A stretch of 64,000 nt of DNA from Nocardiopsis_C rhodophaea (GTDB lineage: Bacteria > Actinomycetota > Actinomycetes > Streptosporangiales > Streptosporangiaceae): contig NZ_BAAAPC010000001.1 in NCBI RefSeq assembly GCF_039530945.1, positions 1-64,000 on the forward strand. Reading direction: 5' to 3'. Shown here one piece after another: positions 57,067 to 64,000 of this stretch. The translations under genes were made by a program, and so were the position numbers. Numbering within the stretch: position 1 is the first letter of the stretch; each line of letters begins with the position of its first letter. The notes beneath the pieces are model-generated. The model was not told the origin of the DNA. It saw nothing but the letters and a program-made list of their open reading frames with translations, and ran no database searches.

Positions 57067-58767
57067 TTAGCCGTCGGGCGTGTCATCCGGGGAGCGTGTG
57101 GGCGGACCAGCCTCCACCGACACCGTCGGTGTCGGAGACGGGGAAGGCGACGGGGACGGCGAGCGCGACGGATTCTTCGATGACGCGGCCGCATCCGGCG
57201 TGATCTCGCGGTCCGGATCCTGTTCGATGTTCCGCTCGATCTGGGCGGAGGTGAAACCGAGGCCCCCGAGTGTGACGTCGTCCCAGGCCTGGAGCCGCTT
57301 GCTCTCGGCGTCGAAGTAGAGCACCGACGCTTGGTAGGGCGTGGGGCGGTCGGGGCCGCCCGCGAGGTTGCGCAGCCCGGCGCCGCCCGTCGACCCCTGC
57401 GCAAGGAAGCGCGTGCCGGTCTCCTTCACTTCGGTCCAGCGGTCGTGTCCGTGCCCGGAGAGGACCAGCGGCACGACACCGCTGAAGCCCTCTCCCTGCA
57501 GCGGGTCGTGCAGGACCGCGACATCGACCGGCGGGTCGGCGTCCTTGATCGACGCGGCCTGCTCGGCGCCGATGGCGGCCACCTCGTCGGTGTCAGGGTT
57601 GTCGCGCGCCTTGTCGGGGGTGAAGCGGGGGTCGCCCGCGCCGTAGAAGACGATGCCGCCGACCTCGGCGATGTCGTCGTCCAGGACCACCGCGTTGGGC
57701 TGGGCCTCAACCGCCCGCTGGGTGCCCATGGAGTCGTGGTTGCCGCGGACCCAGACGTAGGGCACGCCCAGCTCGGCGATCTCGTCGGCGAAGGCGTCCT
57801 CGGCCGCGCTGCCGCGGTCGGTGAAGTCGCCGGAGTCGACGATGAGGTCGACGCGGAACTGGTCCCGCAGCGAGCTGATGACGTTCCAGGCGGCCGGGTT
57901 CAGGTGGAGATCGGCGACATGCAGCACGCGGATCGTCGATCCGTCGTCCTCGAAGACCGGCAGCGTGGAGGTCGTCTCGTAGAGCATCGAGACGTTGCCG
58001 ACGAGGCCCGCGAGCTGCTTCCGGTACTCGGAGAACCGGTTGACGACGTCCGCCGCGTTGCCCACCACGTTCGGGGCACCGACGAGCAGTCCGGTGTAGC
58101 GGGGCTCGGAGACGGCGGCGGGGTTGAATGTGGCGGCGGCCATTCCGGCGGCCGCGGCGAAGGTGATCAGCGCGCTCAGTGCGCTGCCGAGCGCCCGGCG
58201 CCAATTGCGGAACAGCACGAGGGAGGTGATGGCCGCCCCCAGGACGGCGGCCGCGACAGCGCGGGCGAACAGGAGCAGGACGCCGTGCTGGACCTCCGCG
58301 CCGATGGTATCGGCCATGCGGTCGATGGCGTCGGGGTTCCGGAACAACTCGTTAGCGGCGGCCGGGCGGATCTCGGTGATCGCCGCTTCGAAGCGCAAGG
58401 GTGCGTCGTGGGTGTCGAAGGCGAGCTTGCCCAATGGAGCCACGTTCAGGACGGTCTCCGCGCGTCCCGGACTGACGCTGAGATTCACGTCGGCCGGACC
58501 GATGGGCGTCATAACCTGGCCACCCAGTGCGAGCCCAAGCCACCCGCCGAGGAGGCCTACCACGACCACGGCCGCGATACGAGCGGCGAGCCCCCTGCGC
58601 AGTCGGTTAGCCCGGCCCGCCAGGGAACGCAGGCGTTCGGGGGGCAGGGCGGAGGACAGGTGGGATCCCAGCCATGAGAACACCCCTCCATCATTGCGGG
58701 TGCGTCGATGCTCAACAACGTCCCTGGCCCCGCGTCGGTGGGCTACTGGTCGGTCCATAGCGGACAA
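57067..58767 (-). CDS. Membrane-bound metallophosphoesterase
   Basis: A protein of up to 566 residues: basic N-terminus, a membrane helix at about 62-82 (ARIAAVVVVGLLGGWLGLAL), a loop, two further helices (about 160-215), and a calcineurin-like catalytic domain with all five blocks: VADLHLN, DSGDFTDRG, VRGNHDS, VLHDP and SGHGHDR. The C-terminus is a Ser/Pro repeat (SPSPSPSPSPTPT) typical of wall-spanning tails, so the active site probably faces outside. The start is uncertain: ATG 58767, ATG 58758 or GTG 58683. Substrate unknown. Divergent from the zincin gene. Confidence 0.85.
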   Translation of the reverse strand: MSAMDRPVAHRRGARDVVEHRRTRNDGGVFSWLGSHLSSALPPERLRSLAGRANRLRRGLAARIAAVVVVGLLGGWLGLALGGQVMTPIGPADVNLSVSPGRAETVLNVAPLGKLAFDTHDAPLRFEAAITEIRPAAANELFRNPDAIDRMADTIGAEVQHGVLLLFARAVAAAVLGAAITSLVLFRNWRRALGSALSALITFAAAAGMAAATFNPAAVSEPRYTGLLVGAPNVVGNAADVVNRFSEYRKQLAGLVGNVSMLYETTSTLPVFEDDGSTIRVLHVADLHLNPAAWNVISSLRDQFRVDLIVDSGDFTDRGSAAEDAFADEIAELGVPYVWVRGNHDSMGTQRAVEAQPNAVVLDDDIAEVGGIVFYGAGDPRFTPDKARDNPDTDEVAAIGAEQAASIKDADPPVDVAVLHDPLQGEGFSGVVPLVLSGHGHDRWTEVKETGTRFLAQGSTGGAGLRNLAGGPDRPTPYQASVLYFDAESKRLQAWDDVTLGGLGFTSAQIERNIEQDPDREITPDAAASSKNPSRSPSPSPSPSPTPTVSVEAGPPTRSPDDTPDG

Positions 58768-58775
58768 TCGGTGAC

Positions 58776-59120
58776 GTGGTTGAACTCACCCGGACACGAT
58801 TCGAGGAGCTCGTCGGCGACGCGCTCGACACCATTCCGCCCGAGCTAACCGGGATGATGGACAACGTCGTCATTACGGTCAGTGAGGACCCGCCGGAGCC
58901 GGGCCTCTTGGGCCTCTACGTGGGGATCCCGCTGACCGAGCGCGGGGACAGCTACGCGGGCGCCCTGCCAGACCAGATCTTCATCTACTGGCGGGAGATC
59001 TGCGCGTGCTGCGACACCGAGGACCAGGTCGTGGACGAAATTCGGGTCACCGTGGTCCATGAGATCGCCCATCACTTCGGAATCGGGGACCAGCGGCTGC
59101 ACGACCTGGGCTGGGGGTGA
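58776..59120 (+). CDS. Minimal-zincin metallopeptidase-like protein
   Basis: A 114-residue protein of the short zincin family: TRFEELVGDALDTIPPEL at the N-terminus, QIFIYWREI, and the zinc motif VVHEIAHHFGIGDQRLHDLG (HExxHxxGxxD). Widespread in actinobacteria; its proteolytic activity is unproven. GTG 58776 gives the usual length. Confidence 0.9.
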   Translation: MVELTRTRFEELVGDALDTIPPELTGMMDNVVITVSEDPPEPGLLGLYVGIPLTERGDSYAGALPDQIFIYWREICACCDTEDQVVDEIRVTVVHEIAHHFGIGDQRLHDLGWG

Positions 59121-59393
59121 CGTGGACGCCAGAAGGCGCACACCCACGGTGACGACCGCAGCCACGGCGGCAGCTCCCGCGGGCGGTGAGCGATCCCCGA
59201 TGGGCGAGCTGGCACTTCACACGAAAGGCCCCCGAAGCGGGCGCCAAAGTCACCACGTATGCCGACCAGCGTCAACAGATCCATCACAGTTTCTCGAAAA
59301 CGACTTGCGGAACCCAAGCAGAATCAGAGACCGTAGGTCATCGAATCACAACCGAGAGTGACGCCGGTGCGAACCAAGCGAGGGAGCCGCCGG

Positions 59394-60845
59394 GTGGGTA
59401 ATCCGCGCACGGACAGCCGCAAGATCGACATCCCTCCACAGGACCGCAAGGACACGACATCCACCCACCGGGGCGCCTCCACAGACGTCGGGTCCGGGGA
59501 GCCGCCGGCCAGCCAGGGGCCGGCACGCGAGGCACCCAGCGGCGGCGACTGGCGGCGCGGCTACCGGGACGTCGTCGGCGTCGGCGAGTTCCGGGCGCTG
59601 TGGGTGGCCCACGCGCTGTCGATGACCGGCAGCTACCTACTCAACATCGCTGTCGCGCTGCTCGTCTACCACCAGACGTCTTCGGCGCTGGCCGCGGGCA
59701 TCACGATGGCGCTGACGTTCCTGCCGCAGATCATCGGCGGGCCACTCCTCGCCGGACTCGCCGACCTCTTCCCGCGGCGCGGCGTGATCGTGATCAGCGA
59801 CCTCACGCGGGCCGTGCTGGTGGCCGGGATCGGCATTCCGGGACTGCCGGTGTGGGCGATCTGGGTGCTGGTGTTCTGCTCCACCCTGCCGATGGTGCCG
59901 TTCGGCGCGGCCCGGGCGGCGCTGATGGCGGAGATCGTCCAGGGGGAGCGCTACGTCGCCGGATCGGCGATCATCAACCTCACGACGCAGGTGGGAACAC
60001 TGGCCGGGCTGGTGCTGGGCGGCGGGATCGTCGCGGCGGTCGGACCGAACTCGGCCGTGATGTTCAACGGTCTGACGTTCGTTGCCTCGGCCCTGATCAT
60101 CCGGTTCGGTGTGCGCTACCGGCCCGCCCCGCGGGACGATCGGGAGGCTCGCCCCTCACTTTGGCGGGTGACGCGGGACGGCACCCGACTCGTCTTCGGC
60201 GACGCGCGCCTGCGCACGCTCGGTCTGTTCGCCTGGCTGGCGGGCTTCTACACCATCCCCTACGGGCTGGCCGGCCCCCTGGCCGACGAGGTCGGCGGCG
60301 GACCGATGGCAGCGGGCCTGCTGATGGCGGGACCGTCCATGGGGGCGATCGTCGGCGGGTTCGTCCTCACCCGACTGATCAACCCGGAATCGCGCATGCG
60401 CCTGATCGGTCCCCTGGCCGTGGCGGCGTCGGTTCCCCTGCTGGTCTGGGCGCTGCAACCGCCGCTGTGGATGATGGTCGGCCTGCTGATGTTCTCGGGG
60501 ATGACGGCGTCCTACCAGTTCGTGGCCAACGCCGCGTTCGTCCTCTGCGCCCCGTCCAAGGGCCGCGGGCTAGCGTTCGGCTTGGTGGCGGCCGGGCTAC
60601 AGGCCGTCCAGGGCATCGGCATCGCTCTGGCCAGCCTGCTCGTCGAGATCGCCGGGATCCACGCCGTCATCACGGTGGCCGGAGGCCTCGGCGTGACGGG
60701 TGCCCTGCTCCTGGCCACCCCCTGGTCCCGTCTCTCCGCCGGGGCCATCGCCTTGATGCACACACCCGCAGCGAGCGACGGCCCCGACAGCGATCGAGCT
60801 GCCGATCCCCGTTCGGGCACGGGAGGCGGGACGAGCCCGCAGTGA
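59394..60845 (+). CDS. MFS transporter (DHA3-like)
   Basis: A 483-residue carrier with 12 transmembrane segments and a 60-residue soluble N-terminus. EFRALWVAHALSMTGSYLLN, the motif-A-like loop GLADLFPRRGVIVISDL and the later RTLGLFAWLAGFYTIPYGLA fit the MFS_3/DHA3 drug-efflux group. GTG 59394 has GAGGGAG seven bases upstream; GTG 59358 is possible. Substrate unknown. It converges with the PspC gene with only five bases between stops. Confidence 0.9.
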   Translation: MGNPRTDSRKIDIPPQDRKDTTSTHRGASTDVGSGEPPASQGPAREAPSGGDWRRGYRDVVGVGEFRALWVAHALSMTGSYLLNIAVALLVYHQTSSALAAGITMALTFLPQIIGGPLLAGLADLFPRRGVIVISDLTRAVLVAGIGIPGLPVWAIWVLVFCSTLPMVPFGAARAALMAEIVQGERYVAGSAIINLTTQVGTLAGLVLGGGIVAAVGPNSAVMFNGLTFVASALIIRFGVRYRPAPRDDREARPSLWRVTRDGTRLVFGDARLRTLGLFAWLAGFYTIPYGLAGPLADEVGGGPMAAGLLMAGPSMGAIVGGFVLTRLINPESRMRLIGPLAVAASVPLLVWALQPPLWMMVGLLMFSGMTASYQFVANAAFVLCAPSKGRGLAFGLVAAGLQAVQGIGIALASLLVEIAGIHAVITVAGGLGVTGALLLATPWSRLSAGAIALMHTPAASDGPDSDRAADPRSGTGGGTSPQ

Positions 60846-60850
60846 CCACA

Positions 60851-61111
60851 TCACAGGTTGCTCTGCTTCCCCTGGAAGTTCCGGATGATGTGCTCGATGA
60901 CGGAGGTGTCCGTGCCCTCCTCGGGCATCACCAGCCACGCGATGACATAGAGCAGGATGCCGCTGCCACCCAGGAGGGTGAAGACCGCGAACGCCAGCCG
61001 CACGAGGATCGCGTCGACGCCCACGAACTCCCCGATCCCGCCACAGACACCGGTCAGGATCCGCTTGCTACTACTCCGCCGAAGCTTCTTCTTACCGAAG
61101 TTCTCGTTCAT
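60851..61111 (-). CDS. PspC-domain protein
   Basis: An 86-residue protein: basic N-terminus (KKKLRRSSSKR), then ILTGVCGGIGEFVGVDAILV and one transmembrane helix (FAVFTLLGGSGILLYVIAWL) ending VMPEE, the full PspC signature. GGAGG lies close to ATG 61111. PspC proteins sense or report envelope stress; no pspA is nearby. Confidence 0.92.
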   Translation of the reverse strand: MNENFGKKKLRRSSSKRILTGVCGGIGEFVGVDAILVRLAFAVFTLLGGSGILLYVIAWLVMPEEGTDTSVIEHIIRNFQGKQSNL

Positions 61112-61393
61112 ACCTCCAGCCTGCCCGTTCTCCCATCCCACGCCCATAGGGAAGACCCCTGGCTGGCCCCTGACTCCACCCTGAGCGCCCCCGGCCGGCC
61201 CCCGCCGGAGGCCGTCCCGCCCGCCTCCGGACACACCACGACGCCCGGCTCGTCACCCGGTGCGACCACACAGCCCCGCCGGTCTGCTCGCACCATCACC
61301 ACATACGGGACTGGGTTCCGCATCCCGGCGCAAAACCCGTTAAGTCTTAGCAAGCATGGTGTGGCACCGTACCCACGACGGCAGCACGCCTCG

Positions 61394-61455
61394 GGGCCCT
61401 TAGCTCAATTGGCAGAGCAGCGGACCCAGGGGGCGATCCCCTGGTGGCCCACAGA
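61394..61455 (+). pseudogene. tRNA-like remnant lacking the anticodon arm
   Basis: The 5' part (GGGCCCTTAGCTCAATTGGC, then AGAGCAGCGGAC) is that of a tRNA acceptor strand, D-arm and anticodon-stem start, as in tRNA-Lys. It is joined directly to CAGGGGGCGATCCCCTG, a T-arm-like hairpin, and GTGGCCCA, an acceptor 3' strand. The anticodon loop and variable region are deleted. Confidence 0.65.
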
Positions 61456-61641
61456 GAACCCTAGGCCGCAGGCTATTCCTAGCCCCGGACTGGGGTTCGC
61501 GCTTCCCAGGCCTGCTCCAGGTGTGCTCGCCAGTACATCCTCAGTACAGGGCGACCCCTCAGCCACGTTCAGCAGGAGTATGCGGAGCCAGTGCAGCGCC
61601 CTTCTCCACAGCGGTCCGAGCGGCGTCAGGCAGGACACTGG

Positions 61642-61755
61642 TGGCCGCCCGAGGTGTCCGGGCCCGTCGCTCAGCTCATCGAGCGCTGTCTGGCCAGGGA
61701 TCCCACCCAATGGCTCGCCGCGGCCGCCGAGTTCGCCCGCGCTTGCCGGAGCGAC
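61642..61755 (+). pseudogene. Fragment of a Ser/Thr protein kinase
   Basis: WPPEVSGPVAQLIERCLARD followed by PTQW and AAEFARAC is the end (subdomain XI) of a bacterial Ser/Thr kinase, normally PPELSGPLxxLIERCLAKDPxxRP. None of the catalytic motifs is found upstream. Confidence 0.6.
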
Positions 61756-62002
61756 TCTGGGCGCGACGGCCGCGCTGCCCGAGTCCGCCGATATCAACCC
61801 ACCCGCGACCGGACCGACCGCACACACCCTCCTCGAACTGGGAGAACACACACGCTGATCTGTCTCACGCGGCTTGACAGCCACCGGAACGCGCTGCCGC
61901 GCTCGTGCTCACCCGTTTCCAACACGGGCAGCCCACATGAAACGCACCGGGACTACCTCACTGTATGGATGGGCAATACCCCTCATGGCTATGGCGTTCG
62001 GC

Positions 62003-63016
62003 CTATGCGGACGAGCGAGGCAGGACGTTGCGCAGAATGTCGGCGATGGTGACGACGCCGATGATGCGTGCACCGTTCACGACGACGGCGAGCTGTTCGC
62101 TGGCCTGGCGCATGGCCGTGAGGACTTCGTGGACGGGGGTACCGGTGGGGACGACGAAGGGCACTCGCGCGAGTTCGCGTACAGGGCGGTCGGGGGGTTC
62201 GAGCATGGTGTCACGCACATGGACGACGCCAAGAGCGTCTCCCTCTCCATGGTCGACGAGGATCCGCATGTGACCGGATCCGACCGCGGCGTCCTGGAGA
62301 TCGTGCACGGTCGCGTTCGCCGAGACGGCCGTGGGGACGCTGCCGGGCGGGACGAGCGACTCAATGCGCATGGTCGGCAGGGCAAGGGCGCCCGAGAGAG
62401 AGGTGCGGTACGAGGCGTGGAGCACTCCGACATTCGCGGAGTGCTCCACGAGATGGCGGATCGTCGCCGCGTCGTACCCGGCGACGGCCGCACGGTCGAC
62501 GGGTTCGACCCCGGAGGCCTCGACCAGCCGGTTGGCGATCTTGTTGACCCACACGAGCAGTGGACGCAGCAACCGGATCAGGCCTCGTGTCGGCAGGCCG
62601 ATCAATGCCGCGGAGAATTCCGGATGCGCGATCGCCCAGGACTTGGGAGCCATTTCGCCGACCACCAGGTGCAGGAAGGTGACGAGCAGGAGCGAGAGAG
62701 CGAACGAGGAGATGTCGGCGATCCAGAGAGGGAGGCCGATCGAGGCGAGCAGAGGTGAGAGCCACCCGTCGAGCGCCGGTTTGGTCACCGCGCCCAGGGC
62801 AAACGTGCAGGCGGTTATCCCCAGTTGCGCTCCCGCGAGCACGATCGTCAACTCGTTCGAGCACCGCAATGCCGCGCGGGCGGCGCGACTGGAGACCGCC
62901 GCCTCTTCCAGCCGGTGCCGTCGGGCACCCAGCAGCGAGAACTCGATGACGACGAAGGAGGCGCTGAGTGCGATCAGCAGCACCGTCGCGCCGAGCACGA
63001 TCCACGGGTTGCTCAT
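62003..63016 (-). CDS. HlyC/CorC-type CNNM/CBS membrane protein (second gene)
   Basis: A 337-residue protein. The DUF21/CNNM membrane domain (about 1-180: VLGATVLLIALSASFVVIEF, then LTIVLAGAQLGITACTFALG and LHLVVGEMAPKSWAIAHPEF) is followed by a CBS pair (about 215-337: ESLVPPGSVPTAVSANATVH, GVVHVRDTML, GVVTIADILRNVL). These proteins are implicated in Mg/Co efflux. ATG 63016 overlaps the stop of the upstream paralogue (ATGA), so the two are coupled and may form a heterodimer. Unlike the upstream paralogue it lacks a C-terminal CorC_HlyC domain. Confidence 0.9.
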   Translation of the reverse strand: MSNPWIVLGATVLLIALSASFVVIEFSLLGARRHRLEEAAVSSRAARAALRCSNELTIVLAGAQLGITACTFALGAVTKPALDGWLSPLLASIGLPLWIADISSFALSLLLVTFLHLVVGEMAPKSWAIAHPEFSAALIGLPTRGLIRLLRPLLVWVNKIANRLVEASGVEPVDRAAVAGYDAATIRHLVEHSANVGVLHASYRTSLSGALALPTMRIESLVPPGSVPTAVSANATVHDLQDAAVGSGHMRILVDHGEGDALGVVHVRDTMLEPPDRPVRELARVPFVVPTGTPVHEVLTAMRQASEQLAVVVNGARIIGVVTIADILRNVLPRSSA

Positions 63017-64000
63017 CGGTCGTCCCTGTGCGTCCCCGTGCCGCCGCCCGCGGCGTCGGTTCGCCCCTGCCCGTTTCCAGGTCCAGGGACCGGCGTCTCG
63101 TGCAGCCACACCCGTACGGCCGTCGGGACCATCCGGGCGACGTCGACCACCTCCGCCTCGATCCATCGGTGGATGGGCTCATCCAGCACCAGGTCTGCGG
63201 GATCATCGGGAAGGTCGATCCGTACCCGCTGCCCCTCGGCGGGAAGGGCTCCGAGTTCCGCGATGACCATTCCCGCCGCCGTCTCGTAATCACCGGCAGG
63301 CAGGTTATGCCCGATCGCGCGTTCGACCTCGTCGATGTGCGCATCACCGCTCACGCGCCAGGTGCCCTCCTCATCGGGTTCGACCACGACCGGCCGGCCG
63401 CTGTCGTGCTCGTCGGTGATCTCCCCCACGATCTCCTCGGCCAGATCCTCGATCGTGAGGATCCCCCGGAAGGTGCCGTACTCGTCGATGACGCACACCA
63501 ACTCGTGCCTGTCACGGGCCATCCGTGCGAGCGCGTCGGGCAGCGAAATCAACGTCGGCATGATTGCGGCAGGACGCATCACGGCCGTGACGGCGGCACC
63601 CTCGGGCGTCTTGGACGCGAGCACGTCGACCAGATGCACGACACCCACAGGTTCGTCAGCATCGTTGATGACCGGGTACCTGCTGTGGCCCCCCGCCATC
63701 AACACACGCACATCACCGAGGGCGGCATCGGCCGGTACGACGCTCGCGCGGGAGCGCGGGATCATCGCATGCTCGACATCGTGCTGCGGGAAGTCGAGGA
63801 TCCGCTCCAGAATGAGCGACAGATCCTCGGACAGATTCCCACTCTCCCGCGCGTCGGCGACGATGTGCTCAAGGTCCTTGGCCGTGGCACTGGTGTCGAC
63901 ATCATGAAGCGGCTCGACCTTGACGAGCCGCAGGAGAGCGTTCGCGGCATGGTCGAAGACCCTGATCAGCCACCCGAACAGGGCAAGGTAGATTCGCGTG
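63013..64000 (-). CDS. HlyC/CorC-type CNNM/CBS protein, 5' end missing
   Basis: The frame is open to the window edge: RIYLALFGWLIRVFDHAANA (end of the CNNM membrane domain), HIVADARESGNLSEDLS, the CBS pair starting DFPQHDVEHAMIPRSRASVV, GHSRYPVINDADEPVGVVHL, VIDEYGTFRGILTIEDL, and the CorC_HlyC transporter-associated domain (WRVSGDAHIDEVERAIGHNL to about 63130). ATG 63765 inside the frame is not the true start. The N-terminal membrane part lies beyond 64000. Coupled by ATGA to the next gene. Confidence 0.9.
   Translation of the reverse strand, partial: TRIYLALFGWLIRVFDHAANALLRLVKVEPLHDVDTSATAKDLEHIVADARESGNLSEDLSLILERILDFPQHDVEHAMIPRSRASVVPADAALGDVRVLMAGGHSRYPVINDADEPVGVVHLVDVLASKTPEGAAVTAVMRPAAIMPTLISLPDALARMARDRHELVCVIDEYGTFRGILTIEDLAEEIVGEITDEHDSGRPVVVEPDEEGTWRVSGDAHIDEVERAIGHNLPAGDYETAAGMVIAELGALPAEGQRVRIDLPDDPADLVLDEPIHRWIEAEVVDVARMVPTAVRVWLHETPVPGPGNGQGRTDAAGGGTGTHRDDR

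Larger units (their letters stand above)
61112..62002. other. Region with degenerate tRNA and kinase remnants
   Basis: 890 bases without an intact gene. Apart from the tRNA-like sequence (61394-61455) and a Ser/Thr-kinase fragment (61642-61755), both listed separately, no homology is seen on either strand. It looks like the scar of a lost insertion. Confidence 0.5.

Noticed and set aside
59600..61858. A 752-residue frame over the MFS gene and beyond
   Set aside because: Out-of-frame reading of the MFS transporter followed by intergenic DNA; only the short kinase-like fragment in another frame near 61.65 kb is meaningful.

Overview
The window is high-GC actinobacterial DNA. SD-led GTG and TTG starts, MtrA/CseB-like two-component genes, a PASTA-less Ser/Thr kinase, an RHH/PIN pair, a PspC protein and AviRa/DUF5996 genes point to a filamentous actinomycete, most likely of the Nocardiopsis/Streptomonospora type. 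The genus is an inference from gene content; no rRNA is present.

Layout. 0-7 kb is an accessory island. It starts with an IS701-type transposase broken by a nonsense codon, followed by a visibly lower-GC run: 2OG-Fe(II) oxygenase, SAM methyltransferase, HAD phosphatase and an ACT-less homoserine dehydrogenase in one direction, then a TetR regulator divergent from an EamA exporter. Together they look like a small biosynthesis-plus-export unit for a homoserine- or amino-acid-derived metabolite. 7-10.2 kb holds a BCCT osmolyte transporter and a pentapeptide-repeat protein. 10.2-12 kb is a gene graveyard with decayed pieces of at least three enzymes. 12-17.7 kb is a two-component system followed by an ABC ATPase and a large FtsX permease (envelope-stress or antimicrobial-peptide type module), closed by a strong terminator. 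17.8-23.3 kb is an unusual accessory stretch: small proteins sharing an AIKTG C-terminus, an M48 membrane protease with a partner protein, a translationally coupled trio of tiny genes, and a divergent XRE regulator with a CYTH protein, with a perfect palindromic operator between the last two groups.

23.3-34.2 kb is mainly chromosomal housekeeping: a NarL/DesK two-component system whose intergenic region holds a 27-bp perfect inverted repeat, an HdeD-like membrane protein, citrate synthase, a collapsed MFS gene, RF3 coupled to a MerR regulator, TetR and acyl-CoA dehydrogenase. 34.2-39.9 kb has an RHH/PIN toxin-antitoxin pair, adenosylcobinamide amidohydrolase, a Ser/Thr kinase, a winged-helix/membrane-protein module, a zinc-ribbon protein, a P-loop kinase-like protein and one orphan type I-E CRISPR-like repeat. 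40.1-43.8 kb is a copper operon (copZ, a His-rich membrane-anchored protein, copA) with a CsoR-like operator, next to a decayed histidine kinase. 44.8-52.8 kb carries GNAT, an alanine/sodium symporter, DUF5996, an AviRa-type rRNA methyltransferase, two His-rich membrane proteins, a tRNA-Asp and a DUF418 protein. 53-64 kb has an ABC-F ATPase, an FMN-binding pyridoxamine-oxidase-fold protein, a second winged-helix/membrane module, tRNA-Phe/Asp/Glu, a metallophosphoesterase, a minimal zincin, an MFS exporter, PspC, a degenerate tRNA-like sequence, a Ser/Thr-kinase remnant and two coupled CBS/CorC-type membrane proteins, the second cut by the window edge.

All function calls are from reading the sequence; no database search was run.
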